From an uncultured Eubacterium sp. (GTDB lineage Bacteria > Bacillota_A > Clostridia > Lachnospirales > Lachnospiraceae): DNA of 5,721 nucleotides. The stretch covers positions 1 through 5,721 of the forward strand of contig CANTHI010000261.1 of NCBI GenBank assembly GCA_947653505.1. The letters are read 5' to 3'. Under the pieces are notes generated by a model. The model was not told the DNA's origin and made no database searches. It worked only from the letters and a program-made list of their open reading frames with translations. The translations under genes and the position numbers were made by a program. This document shows positions 1 through 5,153 of this stretch, piece after piece; within the stretch, counting starts at the first letter, position 1, and the number at the start of each line of letters is the position of its first letter.

Positions 1-319
1 TGACGAGCAGCTTTTTTTCACCAAAAGCCTGCTCCAGCCAGATCCGGAATATCTGTTCCCAGCTGTCCGCGCCTTTCTGCAGCAGACTATGGTTTCCTGT
101 CTGCTCCGCAACCGTATGGAAAAAAGCAATCCGGTTCTGCGTTTCATTTTCTTCGGTAGCCAGAAAATATACCGCCGGCCTGTTTTTGATAAATTCCACA
201 ATCAGAGCCGTTTTTCCGACCCGCCGTCTGCCATATAAGATGACAAGGGACGAACCATCACGTCTGTATTCTTTTTCTAAAAAACCAAGCTCCGCGTGCC
301 TGTTGACAAAAGCTTTCAT
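1..319 (-). CDS. Archaeal-type P-loop ATPase (ATPase_2/DUF234-like), N-terminal part
   Basis: The first 106 residues are visible; the rest lies beyond the left edge. The N-terminus begins with the pattern F-V-N-R-x-x-E-L-x-x-L (residues 4-14), followed by a beta strand and the Walker A motif GRRRVGKT at 30-37. This combination is typical of the archaeal-ATPase/DUF234 AAA-type proteins, which are common in Clostridia and Bacteroidetes and mostly of unknown role. The visible part stops at EKKLLV (101-106), where the Walker B strand would be expected to begin, so the C-terminal winged-helix/nuclease-like part cannot be assessed. The ATG at 317-319 is chosen because AGGAGG (330-335) lies 10 nt upstream on the same strand. 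The gap of nearly 190 bp to the preceding gene and a separate candidate promoter suggest it is transcribed independently of the trmD cluster. The family call is confident; the function is unknown. Confidence 0.85.
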   Translation of the reverse strand, partial: MKAFVNRHAELGFLEKEYRRDGSSLVILYGRRRVGKTALIVEFIKNRPAVYFLATEENETQNRIAFFHTVAEQTGNHSLLQKGADSWEQIFRIWLEQAFGEKKLLV

Positions 320-341
320 ATCTGATGATCCTCCTGTCTTT

Positions 342-371
342 ATTATATTCCTTTTATATCCGGTTTTGCAA
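342..371 (-). promoter_or_regulatory. Candidate sigma-A promoter for the ATPase gene
   Basis: On the minus strand, TTGCAA (366-371) and TATAAT (342-347) are separated by 18 bp. The -10 box is perfect and the -35 box matches four of six consensus positions. The predicted start site would fall near 335, at the edge of the AGGAGG ribosome binding site, giving a very short leader of about 16 nt. That makes the assignment plausible but not secure. Confidence 0.4.
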
Positions 372-407
372 GCACATAATCCGGTGCAGGCTACTTTTCA
401 CGGGTCA

Positions 408-451
408 GGAACGCGCAGGGTCTGCCCCACCGGGCATAAACTGCGCGTTCC
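408..451. repeat. Nested perfect hairpin (11-bp outer, 5-bp inner stem)
   Basis: GGAACGCGCAG (408-418) is exactly complementary to CTGCGCGTTCC (441-451). Inside it, TGCCC (423-427) pairs with GGGCA (432-436) around the loop CACC. The structure is GC-rich and stable on either strand, but no T-run follows on either side, so it is not a classical intrinsic terminator. It could be an extragenic palindrome, an mRNA 3'-end stabiliser or part of a mobile repeat. Confidence 0.7.
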
Positions 452-490
452 ATGAGAATATGATTCAGGAGTGAGGGGCGATTTTGCGAA

Positions 491-524
491 TTACTATGAG
501 CAGCCTTCAGGCCGTGAATAGTAA
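491..524. repeat. Hairpin overlapping the 3' end of the PPTase gene
   Basis: TTACTAT (491-497) pairs with ATAGTAA (518-524). An inner GCC (503-505) pairs with GGC (510-512) across TTCA. The right arm lies inside the C-terminal codons of the minus-strand PPTase gene, and the inner stem region contains its TGA stop (507-509). No T-run follows, so termination by this hairpin is uncertain. Confidence 0.55.
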
Positions 525-1244
525 CGGTGCAAAGCAGTTACAGGTACTGCATACCGTAATGCAGCAGTCCCGATAGCGGTATTCCTTCCAGTACAGCTCC
601 TCCTGAAGCAGTATCTTTACGGCCTGCGCAAGCTCTGTCCTGTGTTCTCCTTTTTGCAGCGCGTTTTCATACCATGCAGAAACCTTCGTCCGGTCTGCCA
701 CCGGCTGGCTGCCCCGCACGTCATACAGATCCATCGGCAGGGACAGGCCCAGTCCGGTCAGCTTCATGACGCTTTCTTTTCTGGTCCAGTAACGGCAGAA
801 CAGCTCTGCCTGTGCCTGCGGGTCGCGGACGGCTTCCAGACTGTCATATTCCGCTCTGGTAAAAAAACGTCCTGCAATCCCTGACCGGTACGGATGCAGC
901 TTTTCGATATCACACCCGGTCAGTACCCGCGCAGAATCGTTTCCGCCCTCCCAGACACTTAAAATCACCGCTTCTTTTGTATGTGACAGATTAAACGACA
1001 GCTCCGTACAGACCGGTTTGCCGTATGCGCCGCTGGTAATCTCTGCCTCCGGAGCCAGACGGCTGCATACCTCATGCAGCAGCAGGCCTGCGCCCAGACT
1101 CTGCTTTTTTGCTTCTGCATGACGGATACGCCGGATTTTTTCCACCCGCTCTGCCGGCAGCTTTTTCAGACAGGCTTCCCATCCTGCCGGATCGTCCTGC
1201 ATATCTGGCAGGATACCTGTGTCCAGTACATAAGTCCGGATCAT
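507..1244 (-). CDS. Sfp-type 4'-phosphopantetheinyl transferase
   Basis: This 245-residue protein is predicted to transfer the 4'-phosphopantetheine arm of CoA to a conserved serine of a carrier protein (ACP, PCP or ArCP) in the cytoplasm. Family motifs appear in order: YGKP (74-77), FNLSH (84-88), GCDIE (110-114) with likely Mg2+ ligands D112 and E114, then W-T-R-K-E-S-x-x-K (153-161) followed by GLGLSLP (164-170). Length and motif spacing fit the Sfp rather than the short AcpS class. The ATG at 1242-1244 overlaps the trmD stop as ATGA, which suggests translational coupling. A longer open frame continues upstream, but those codons belong to trmD in another frame. The last residues contain five cysteines (227, 228, 232, 235, 237) and the tail runs into an intergenic repeat, so the C-terminus is unusual. 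No NRPS, PKS or ACP gene is visible, so the substrate is unknown. Confidence 0.93.
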   Translation of the reverse strand: MIRTYVLDTGILPDMQDDPAGWEACLKKLPAERVEKIRRIRHAEAKKQSLGAGLLLHEVCSRLAPEAEITSGAYGKPVCTELSFNLSHTKEAVILSVWEGGNDSARVLTGCDIEKLHPYRSGIAGRFFTRAEYDSLEAVRDPQAQAELFCRYWTRKESVMKLTGLGLSLPMDLYDVRGSQPVADRTKVSAWYENALQKGEHRTELAQAVKILLQEELYWKEYRYRDCCITVCSTCNCFAPLLFTA

Positions 1245-1975
1245 AAATACAGTTCCCGTTCCTTTTCTGTCAGATCTGCCCGCGCCAGCAGATCCGGACG
1301 GCGCTCGGCCGTACGGCGGACTGCCTGCTCCCTGCGCCACGCGTCGACGTTTGCGTGATTGCCCGACAGCAGTACCGGCGGCACCTTTTTTCCATTCCAT
1401 TCTTCAGGACGGCTGTACTGCGGATACTCCAGCAGATTTCCTTCCAGGGATTCCGTACTGGCAGACTGCCCGTTCGTAAGCACTCCTGGCACCATCCTTG
1501 CGACTGCGTCTGCCAGCACCATCGCCGGCAGCTCGCCGCCTGTGAGGACATAATCCCCGACCGACAGATAATCTGTCACGATTTCTTCCAGCACACGCTC
1601 ATCGATGCCCTCATAATGCCCGCACAGCAGGATCAGATTCTGCTCTCTGGCAAATACTTTTGCCCTGCTCTGGGTAAAAACCTCCGCCTGCGGCGTCAGA
1701 TAAATCGTACGCACGGGGCAGCCGCCCTGTCCGCTCCGGCTGATTTTTTCCCTGACCGCCTTCCACGCATCGTAAACGGGCTGTGCCTGCATCACCATCC
1801 CCGCGCCGCCTCCGTACGGGTAATCGTCTACCTTCTTATGCCTGTCTGTCGTATAATCACGGATATTTACAGCCTCAAACGTCAGTATGCCATTGTTTAC
1901 GGCCCGTCCGATAATACTCGTCTGCATAATCTGGCAGATCAGCTCCGGAAATAATGTCAGTATATAAAAATGCAT
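1241..1975 (-). CDS. trmD: tRNA (guanine-37-N1)-methyltransferase TrmD
   Basis: The 244-residue SPOUT-class enzyme uses S-adenosylmethionine to make m1G37 in tRNAs, which prevents +1 frameshifting. It acts as a dimer. All family blocks are present: DDYPYGGGAGMVM (50-62), LLCGHYEGIDERV (116-128) and SVGDYVLTGGELPAM (138-152) of the trefoil-knot SAM site, LLEYPQYSRP (181-190), and VLLSGNHANVDAWRREQ (201-217). The length is normal. Hand alignment puts the conserved arginine (Arg154 in E. coli) at R160 and the catalytic Asp169 position at E175, a conservative change. The start has an SD-like AAGGCGGTG (1984-1992) 8 nt upstream. It lies 21 bp after rimM, the normal neighbour, and overlaps the next gene by 4 bp. 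The usual downstream partner rplS is not here. Confidence 0.98.
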   Translation of the reverse strand: MHFYILTLFPELICQIMQTSIIGRAVNNGILTFEAVNIRDYTTDRHKKVDDYPYGGGAGMVMQAQPVYDAWKAVREKISRSGQGGCPVRTIYLTPQAEVFTQSRAKVFAREQNLILLCGHYEGIDERVLEEIVTDYLSVGDYVLTGGELPAMVLADAVARMVPGVLTNGQSASTESLEGNLLEYPQYSRPEEWNGKKVPPVLLSGNHANVDAWRREQAVRRTAERRPDLLARADLTEKERELYL

Positions 1976-1996
1976 CTGTCTCGCACCGCCTTTACC

Positions 1997-2533
1997 TTAC
2001 TTCGCACTTCCTTCGTTTGCTTCCAGCAGTCCCGGCAGCAGACTGACAACGATCCTGCCGCCCTCCAGATCGATCTGCTTTACACAGTCTTTGATCGCCG
2101 GAATCAGAAGATCCTTCTGGTGCTCCCGCGCGACTACATATACATCATTGGCCCCTGTCTGCAGAATATCCTTCACCGTCCCCAGCAGCTGGCCATCCTG
2201 CGTCTGGACACAAAGTCCTGCCAGATCGGCAAAATAATACTCGTCTTCCCGCAGCTCCAGCGCGTTTTCCCTCGTCACATACAGCTTTGCGCCTTTATAT
2301 TTTTCCACATCGTTAATGTCATCCAGACCCTCAAACTTTACAATCACCATCTGCTTATACAGTCTGGCATGTGCGAGCTTTATCGGAAACTGCTCTTTCC
2401 CCGTATCCAGAATCACTTCTTTTAATCTGTGATAGCGCGCAGGCTCATCTGTCGTCGGATATACTTTAACCTCTCCGCGCAGTCCGTGTGTGCCTGTGAT
2501 GGCGCCTACCTGAAATAAATCTTCCATAATCAT
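1997..2533 (-). CDS. rimM: 16S rRNA processing / 30S maturation factor RimM
   Basis: This 178-residue protein assists assembly of the 30S head, where it binds ribosomal protein S19 and helps mature the 3' domain of 16S rRNA. The N-terminal RimM beta-barrel begins with VGAITGTHGLRGEVKV (9-24). The linker and PRC-barrel follow, starting at EYYFADLAGLCV (98-109), with GTVKDILQTGANDVYVV (118-134) and LLIPAIKDCVKQID (142-155). Two nearby ATGs are possible (residues 1 and 3). Residue 1 is preferred because AGAAAGG (2540-2546) lies 6 nt before it and 12 nt before the second. It is separated from khpA by a 155-bp gap holding a terminator, so it may begin a second transcription unit with trmD and the PPTase gene. 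Confidence 0.97.
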   Translation of the reverse strand: MIMEDLFQVGAITGTHGLRGEVKVYPTTDEPARYHRLKEVILDTGKEQFPIKLAHARLYKQMVIVKFEGLDDINDVEKYKGAKLYVTRENALELREDEYYFADLAGLCVQTQDGQLLGTVKDILQTGANDVYVVAREHQKDLLIPAIKDCVKQIDLEGGRIVVSLLPGLLEANEGSAK

Positions 2534-2539
2534 TTACAG

Positions 2540-2546
2540 CCTTTCT
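2540..2546 (-). promoter_or_regulatory. Ribosome binding site deciding the rimM start
   Basis: AGAAAGG on the minus strand lies 6 nt upstream of the first ATG (2531-2533) and 12 nt upstream of a second in-frame ATG (2525-2527). The spacing favours the upstream start, giving a protein beginning MIMED. Confidence 0.6.
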
Positions 2547-2549
2547 TAA

Positions 2550-2588
2550 TTTCATCAGATCATTTTATCACATCATTTTATCACATCA
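2550..2588. repeat. 13-bp tandem repeat (three copies) in the rimM leader
   Basis: TTTTATCACATCA occurs perfectly at 2563-2575 and 2576-2588. A diverged copy, TTTCATCAGATCA, lies at 2550-2562. Read on the minus strand, each perfect copy contains TGTGATAAAAT, which resembles an extended -10 element (TGn then TAAAAT at 2575-2580 and 2562-2567). No convincing -35 box is correctly spaced, so a promoter role for the following rimM gene is only a possibility. Confidence 0.8.
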
Positions 2589-2597
2589 TTTTTGTCC

Positions 2598-2617
2598 GGA
2601 ACATCCCATGCTGTTCC
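2598..2617. repeat. Short inverted repeat upstream of rimM
   Basis: GGAACA (2598-2603) and TGTTCC (2612-2617) are complementary around an 8-bp centre that itself contains CAT and ATG. It lies between the khpA terminator and the 13-bp repeats. It could be an operator or a leader hairpin, but arms of 6 bp can arise by chance. Confidence 0.35.
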
Positions 2618-2631
2618 TTCTGTTTATTTTG

Positions 2632-2671
2632 AAAAAAGCATTGTAAAACCGTGTTCGTCTTACAATGCTTT
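2632..2671 (-). terminator. Intrinsic terminator after khpA
   Basis: On the minus strand, a perfect 12-bp stem (AAAGCATTGTAA at 2660-2671 with its complement at 2635-2646) surrounds a 13-nt loop. It runs directly into a stretch of six T (2637-2632), three of which also pair in the stem. It begins 17 nt after the khpA stop codon. The stem is A/T-rich, so termination may be partial, which would make this an attenuator between khpA and rimM. The plus strand lacks a comparable T-run. Confidence 0.8.
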
Positions 2672-2688
2672 CCTGTCCGAAAATATGC

Positions 2689-2919
2689 CTATTGCATAAT
2701 CTCTACAATAACCTTTTTATCTTCTTTCGAAGCTGCGGCTTTTACAACCGAACGGATTGCCTTTGCAATACGCCCCTGTTTGCCGATGACTTTTCCCATA
2801 TCTGCCTGTGCTACCTGCAGCCCGATTACGATGGATTTATCATCTTCCGTTTCCGTTACCGTCACTTCATCCGGATGATCGACCAGTGATTTTGCAATCA
2901 CTTCTACCAGCTCTTTCAT
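2689..2919 (-). CDS. khpA: KH-domain RNA-binding protein KhpA (YlqC family)
   Basis: This is a 76-residue single KH-domain protein of normal length. The GKVIGKQGRIAKAIR stretch (42-56) contains the G-x-x-G RNA-binding loop (GKQG, 46-49) between helices. Members in Firmicutes bind RNA broadly, pair with KhpB/EloR in some species and affect cell division and small-RNA regulation. That role is family knowledge, not visible here. The ATG at 2917-2919 has GAGGTGG (2924-2930) just upstream, and the rpsP stop lies only 12 bp away, so the two genes are almost certainly co-transcribed. A strong terminator follows, making khpA the probable last gene of the first transcript. Confidence 0.95.
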   Translation of the reverse strand: MKELVEVIAKSLVDHPDEVTVTETEDDKSIVIGLQVAQADMGKVIGKQGRIAKAIRSVVKAAASKEDKKVIVEIMQ

Positions 2920-2931
2920 CTATCCACCTCA

Positions 2932-3177
2932 CTACTTCGCGATTCCTGCCAGCTTAAAAATCTTAGCTACAGTCTCGGTAGGCTGTGCGCCGTTTGCCAG
3001 CCATTTTTTAGCTGCTTCTGCATCTACGTGAAATTCGCTTGGATCCTTCATCGGATCATATGTGCCGATTTCATCAATGCTCTTGCCGTTTCTGGATGTT
3101 CTGGCATCTGCAACAACGATTCTATAGAAAGGATTTTTCTTCTTTCCAAGTCTTTTTAATCTGATCTTAACTGCCAC
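2932..3177 (-). CDS. rpsP: 30S ribosomal protein S16
   Basis: The protein has 81 residues, the usual length for bacterial S16, a component of the 30S body that binds 16S rRNA early in assembly. It begins (M)[17 protein letters not shown] and contains [18 protein letters not shown], both hallmarks of the family. The start is the GTG at 3175-3177. An in-frame ATG at 3204 exists, but the near-perfect Shine-Dalgarno site (3183-3192) lies downstream of it and 8 nt upstream of the GTG, and the family begins at this point. It is placed 63 bp after ffh and 12 bp before khpA, the standard Firmicute order. Confidence 0.97.
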   Translation of the reverse strand: MAVKIRLKRLGKKKNPFYRIVVADARTSRNGKSIDEIGTYDPMKDPSEFHVDAEAAKKWLANGAQPTETVAKIFKLAGIAK

Positions 3178-3182
3178 CTGTT

Positions 3183-3192
3183 TCACCTCCTT
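3183..3192 (-). promoter_or_regulatory. Strong Shine-Dalgarno site deciding the rpsP GTG start
   Basis: AAGGAGGTGA on the minus strand is a near-perfect match to the anti-SD of 16S rRNA. Its AGGAGG core ends 8 nt before the GTG at 3175-3177. It excludes the alternative ATG 27 nt upstream of that GTG. Confidence 0.9.
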
Positions 3193-3193
3193 G

Positions 3194-3220
3194 AATAAAA
3201 ACAAAACAGCTTATACTGTT
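3194..3220 (-). terminator. Weak terminator-like hairpin between ffh and rpsP
   Basis: On the minus strand AACAG (3216-3220) and CTGTT (3205-3209) form a 5-bp stem around a 6-nt loop, followed by a U-rich stretch (3204-3194) broken by one G and one A. The stem is short, so it would at most reduce read-through from ffh into rpsP. It may have no function. Confidence 0.25.
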
Positions 3221-3240
3221 GTCATTCCTTATCATCTATG

Positions 3241-4593
3241 CTAAAACGGAAGCTTGAATCTTCCCATTTTGCCGCGTTTTCCTTTTCCGCCCATCATGCC
3301 GGTCATCTGCTTCATCATCTTGCGTGTCTGCTCAAACTGCTTGACGAGACGGTTTACTTCTGCGATATCGACGCCTGCCCCGTCGGCAATCCGCCGTTTT
3401 CTGCCCGGATTTAAAATGCCGGGATCACTGCGTTCCTTTGGCGTCATCGAATAAATAATCGCTTCGATCCGGGCCATCTTTTTTTCATCCATTGCATTCT
3501 GCAGCTCTTCCATCTGGGCGCCGCCGATTCCCGGCATCATCGAAAGCACACTGGACAGACCGCCCATCTTTTTCATCTGGTTCATGGACTCCAGATAGTC
3601 GTCAAAGCCAAACTCGGCCTTTTTAAACTTCTGCTCCATTTCCTTTGCTTTTTCCTGATCAATCTCTGCTTCCGCCTTCTCAATCAGTGTTAAAATATCG
3701 CCCATGCCAAGTATTCTGGAAGCCATCCGGTCCGGATAAAACTGCTCCAGATCGGACAGTTTTTCCCCCATGCCGACATATAAAATCGGCTTTCCTGTCA
3801 CCGCGCGGATCGATAACGCGGCGCCGCCTCTGGTATCTCCATCCAGCTTAGTCAGTATGACACCGTCGATACCAATCTTTTCTTCAAAGCTGCTGGCTAC
3901 ATTAACCGCATCCTGACCTGTCATCGCATCCACAACAAGGATTGTCTGGGTCACTGCGACCTCTCTTTTGATCTGTGCCAGCTCTTCCATCATCGTATTA
4001 TCGATATGCAGCCGTCCGGCCGTATCCAGAATCAGGACGTTAAACCCATGTTTTTGCGCATGTTCCACCGCGGCTTTTGCAATATCCACAGGGCTGTTTT
4101 TATCTCCCATCGAAAATACCCCGACGCCCTGCTTTTTCCCGTTAATCTGCAGCTGCTCGATCGCTGCCGGACGATATACGTCACAGGCCGCCAGAAGCGG
4201 CTTTCTCCCCTTCTGCTTTAACTTTCCTGCAATCTTGGCCGTCGTCGTCGTCTTGCCCGCACCCTGCAGGCCTGCCATCAGGATGACCGTCAGGCCGGAG
4301 CTGTTCAGCGCGAGCTCCGTCGTCTCGGAGCCCATCATTTTTACCATCTCATCGTTGACGATTTTAATGACCATCTGCCCCGGATTCAGACCATTCATTA
4401 CATCCGAACCAATCGCCTGTGCCTGTACTTCTTTTGTAAAATTTTTTACAACCTTAAAATTTACATCCGCTTCCAGAAGCGCCAGCTTTACTTCTTTTAA
4501 CGCTGTCTTTACATCGTCCTCAGTCAGACGGCCTTTGCTGCGCAGATTGCGGAATACATTCTGAAGTTTTTCTGATAAGCTGTCAAATGCCAT
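3241..4593 (-). CDS. ffh: Signal recognition particle GTPase Ffh (SRP54)
   Basis: The 450-residue protein binds signal sequences and 4.5S/scRNA and delivers ribosomes to the FtsY receptor at the membrane. The N domain (about 1-95) precedes a G domain with all motifs: G1 GLQGAGKT (108-115), G2 DVYRPAA (138-144), G3 DTAGR (190-194), G4 TKLD (248-251) and the closing GMGEK (274-278). The methionine-rich M domain spans about 300-435. It includes the RNA-binding segment SMTPKER to RKRRIADGAG (382-407) and ends in a basic, methionine-rich tail. The ATG at 4591-4593 has AAGGAGT (4601-4607) 7 nt upstream. It lies 34 bp after ylxM, the usual partner. Length and motifs are normal with no sign of damage. 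Confidence 0.99.
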   Translation of the reverse strand: MAFDSLSEKLQNVFRNLRSKGRLTEDDVKTALKEVKLALLEADVNFKVVKNFTKEVQAQAIGSDVMNGLNPGQMVIKIVNDEMVKMMGSETTELALNSSGLTVILMAGLQGAGKTTTTAKIAGKLKQKGRKPLLAACDVYRPAAIEQLQINGKKQGVGVFSMGDKNSPVDIAKAAVEHAQKHGFNVLILDTAGRLHIDNTMMEELAQIKREVAVTQTILVVDAMTGQDAVNVASSFEEKIGIDGVILTKLDGDTRGGAALSIRAVTGKPILYVGMGEKLSDLEQFYPDRMASRILGMGDILTLIEKAEAEIDQEKAKEMEQKFKKAEFGFDDYLESMNQMKKMGGLSSVLSMMPGIGGAQMEELQNAMDEKKMARIEAIIYSMTPKERSDPGILNPGRKRRIADGAGVDIAEVNRLVKQFEQTRKMMKQMTGMMGGKGKRGKMGRFKLPF

Positions 4594-4627
4594 GTTTCTG
4601 ACTCCTTATAATACCGGCCGCCTGCTG

Positions 4628-4999
4628 TTACAATTCCTCTAAAACCGCACTGGATATCTGCTCGATCTGCTGCAGCTGGTCCATCTGCCACAGCCGCGCC
4701 TCAGCCGACGTCTCCTGACTCTTTCGCAATTCAGCGGCCAGTGCGTGTATCTGCTCCACCTGTTCCTTCGTACTAAGGAACTTCTCTACGAGATGCAGCC
4801 GCTCTTCATAGCCTTCCAGCGCTTTTGTACAGCGCTTTACCATATCGTGGACTCCCTGCCTGCTGATCCCTTCTTCCTGCGCAATCTCTCCCAGAGACAG
4901 ATCGTTGAATACAAAATCCTCGTAGATTCTGCGCTGGCGGTCTTTGAGCAGTTCGCCGTAAAAATCATACAGATATGCCTGTTCTAATTTTTCATCCAT
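4628..4999 (-). CDS. ylxM: YlxM-family (UPF0122) HTH protein associated with SRP
   Basis: This is a 123-residue protein with a sigma-70 region-4-like helix-turn-helix: [24 protein letters not shown] (33-56), preceded by [13 protein letters not shown] (11-23). After about residue 60 it is predicted to be helical, possibly coiled coil. YlxM is conserved next to ffh, and work in streptococci links it to SRP GTPase function; whether it also binds DNA is unclear. An in-frame TGA at 5006-5008 makes the ATG at 4997-4999 the first possible start. The start codon is the last of four copies of a 14-bp repeat. No good AGGAGG site is correctly spaced, only the GGATG of the previous repeat copy 7 nt upstream, so initiation may be weak or involve re-initiation. 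It heads the ylxM-ffh-rpsP-khpA transcript. Confidence 0.95.
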   Translation of the reverse strand: MDEKLEQAYLYDFYGELLKDRQRRIYEDFVFNDLSLGEIAQEEGISRQGVHDMVKRCTKALEGYEERLHLVEKFLSTKEQVEQIHALAAELRKSQETSAEARLWQMDQLQQIEQISSAVLEEL

Positions 5000-5042
5000 G
5001 ATTTTTCATCCATGATTTTTCATCCATGATTTTTCATCCATG
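4987..5042. repeat. Four perfect 14-bp tandem repeats spanning the ylxM start
   Basis: ATTTTTCATCCATG is repeated without mismatch at 4987-5000, 5001-5014, 5015-5028 and 5029-5042. On the minus strand each copy reads CATGGATGAAAAAT and so contains an ATG preceded, in the prior copy, by GGATG. The copy at 4987-5000 encodes the first residues MDEK of YlxM. The upstream copies open short overlapping frames: [11 protein letters not shown] from 5041 (stop 5006-5008), the same peptide from 5027 (stop 4992-4994), and MDEKSWMKN from 5013 (stop 4984-4986). The array looks like recent slippage duplication of the start region. Confidence 0.95.
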
Positions 5043-5138
5043 AAATTTATCCGAAATCCACCCCGTTTTTATATAGATACAGATCGTTTTGTGTCTGCTT
5101 TGTAAGAATGAAATTTCAGATTTATTTAAGACCTGTGT

Positions 5139-5153
5139 ATCTTATCATAAGAT
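5139..5153. promoter_or_regulatory. Perfect palindrome over the -10 box (candidate operator)
   Basis: ATCTTATCATAAGAT is a perfect inverted repeat with 7-bp arms around one central base. It covers the complete -10 box and half the spacer of the ylxM promoter, a position where a bound dimeric repressor would block RNA polymerase. A second perfect palindrome, TGAAATTTCA, lies at 5109-5118 in the early leader. No regulator is encoded nearby except the HTH protein YlxM itself, so the binding protein is unknown. Confidence 0.5.

Larger units (their letters stand above)
384..535. repeat. Intergenic inverted-repeat cluster
   Basis: Three nested or adjacent inverted repeats sit between the PPTase and ATPase genes. 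CTACTTTTCACGG at 391-403 matches the reverse complement of 512-524 at 11 of 13 positions, so the outer parts of the block are inverted copies about 120 bp apart. Between them lies the strong nested hairpin at 408-451, and the right arm contains a second hairpin at 491-524. No transposase is visible. The structure resembles short palindromic extragenic repeats or a MITE-like element. Whether it is dispersed in the genome cannot be judged from one window. Confidence 0.55.

Noticed and set aside
408..451. Hairpin as intrinsic terminator of the PPTase transcript
   Set aside because: No T-run follows on either strand, so a rho-independent mechanism is not supported.
186..455. 89-codon open frame on the plus strand at the left end
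   Set aside because: It overlaps the Walker A region of the ATPase on the other strand and runs into the inverted-repeat hairpin, with no domain visible.
1245..1400. N-terminal extension of the PPTase frame by 52 residues (start at 1400)
   Set aside because: The extension lies wholly inside trmD in another frame, has a low-complexity Arg/Gly/Ala composition and no family similarity. The ATGA overlap start at 1244 gives a normal Sfp-type length.
1355..1954. 199-codon open frame on the plus strand
   Set aside because: It is antisense to trmD, whose full set of conserved motifs shows that the minus strand is coding. The translation is rich in Arg, His, Pro and Cys with no recognisable domain.
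3178..3204. Longer rpsP start at the ATG 3202-3204
   Set aside because: The near-perfect Shine-Dalgarno site lies downstream of that ATG, and the S16 family begins at the GTG at 3175-3177.
3968..4564. 198-codon open frame on the plus strand
   Set aside because: It is antisense to the G and N domains of ffh; its Ser/Ala/Cys/Phe-rich translation is typical of a shadow frame.
4987..5042. CRISPR-like array
   Set aside because: The 14-bp units are directly adjacent without spacers, so this is a simple tandem duplication.
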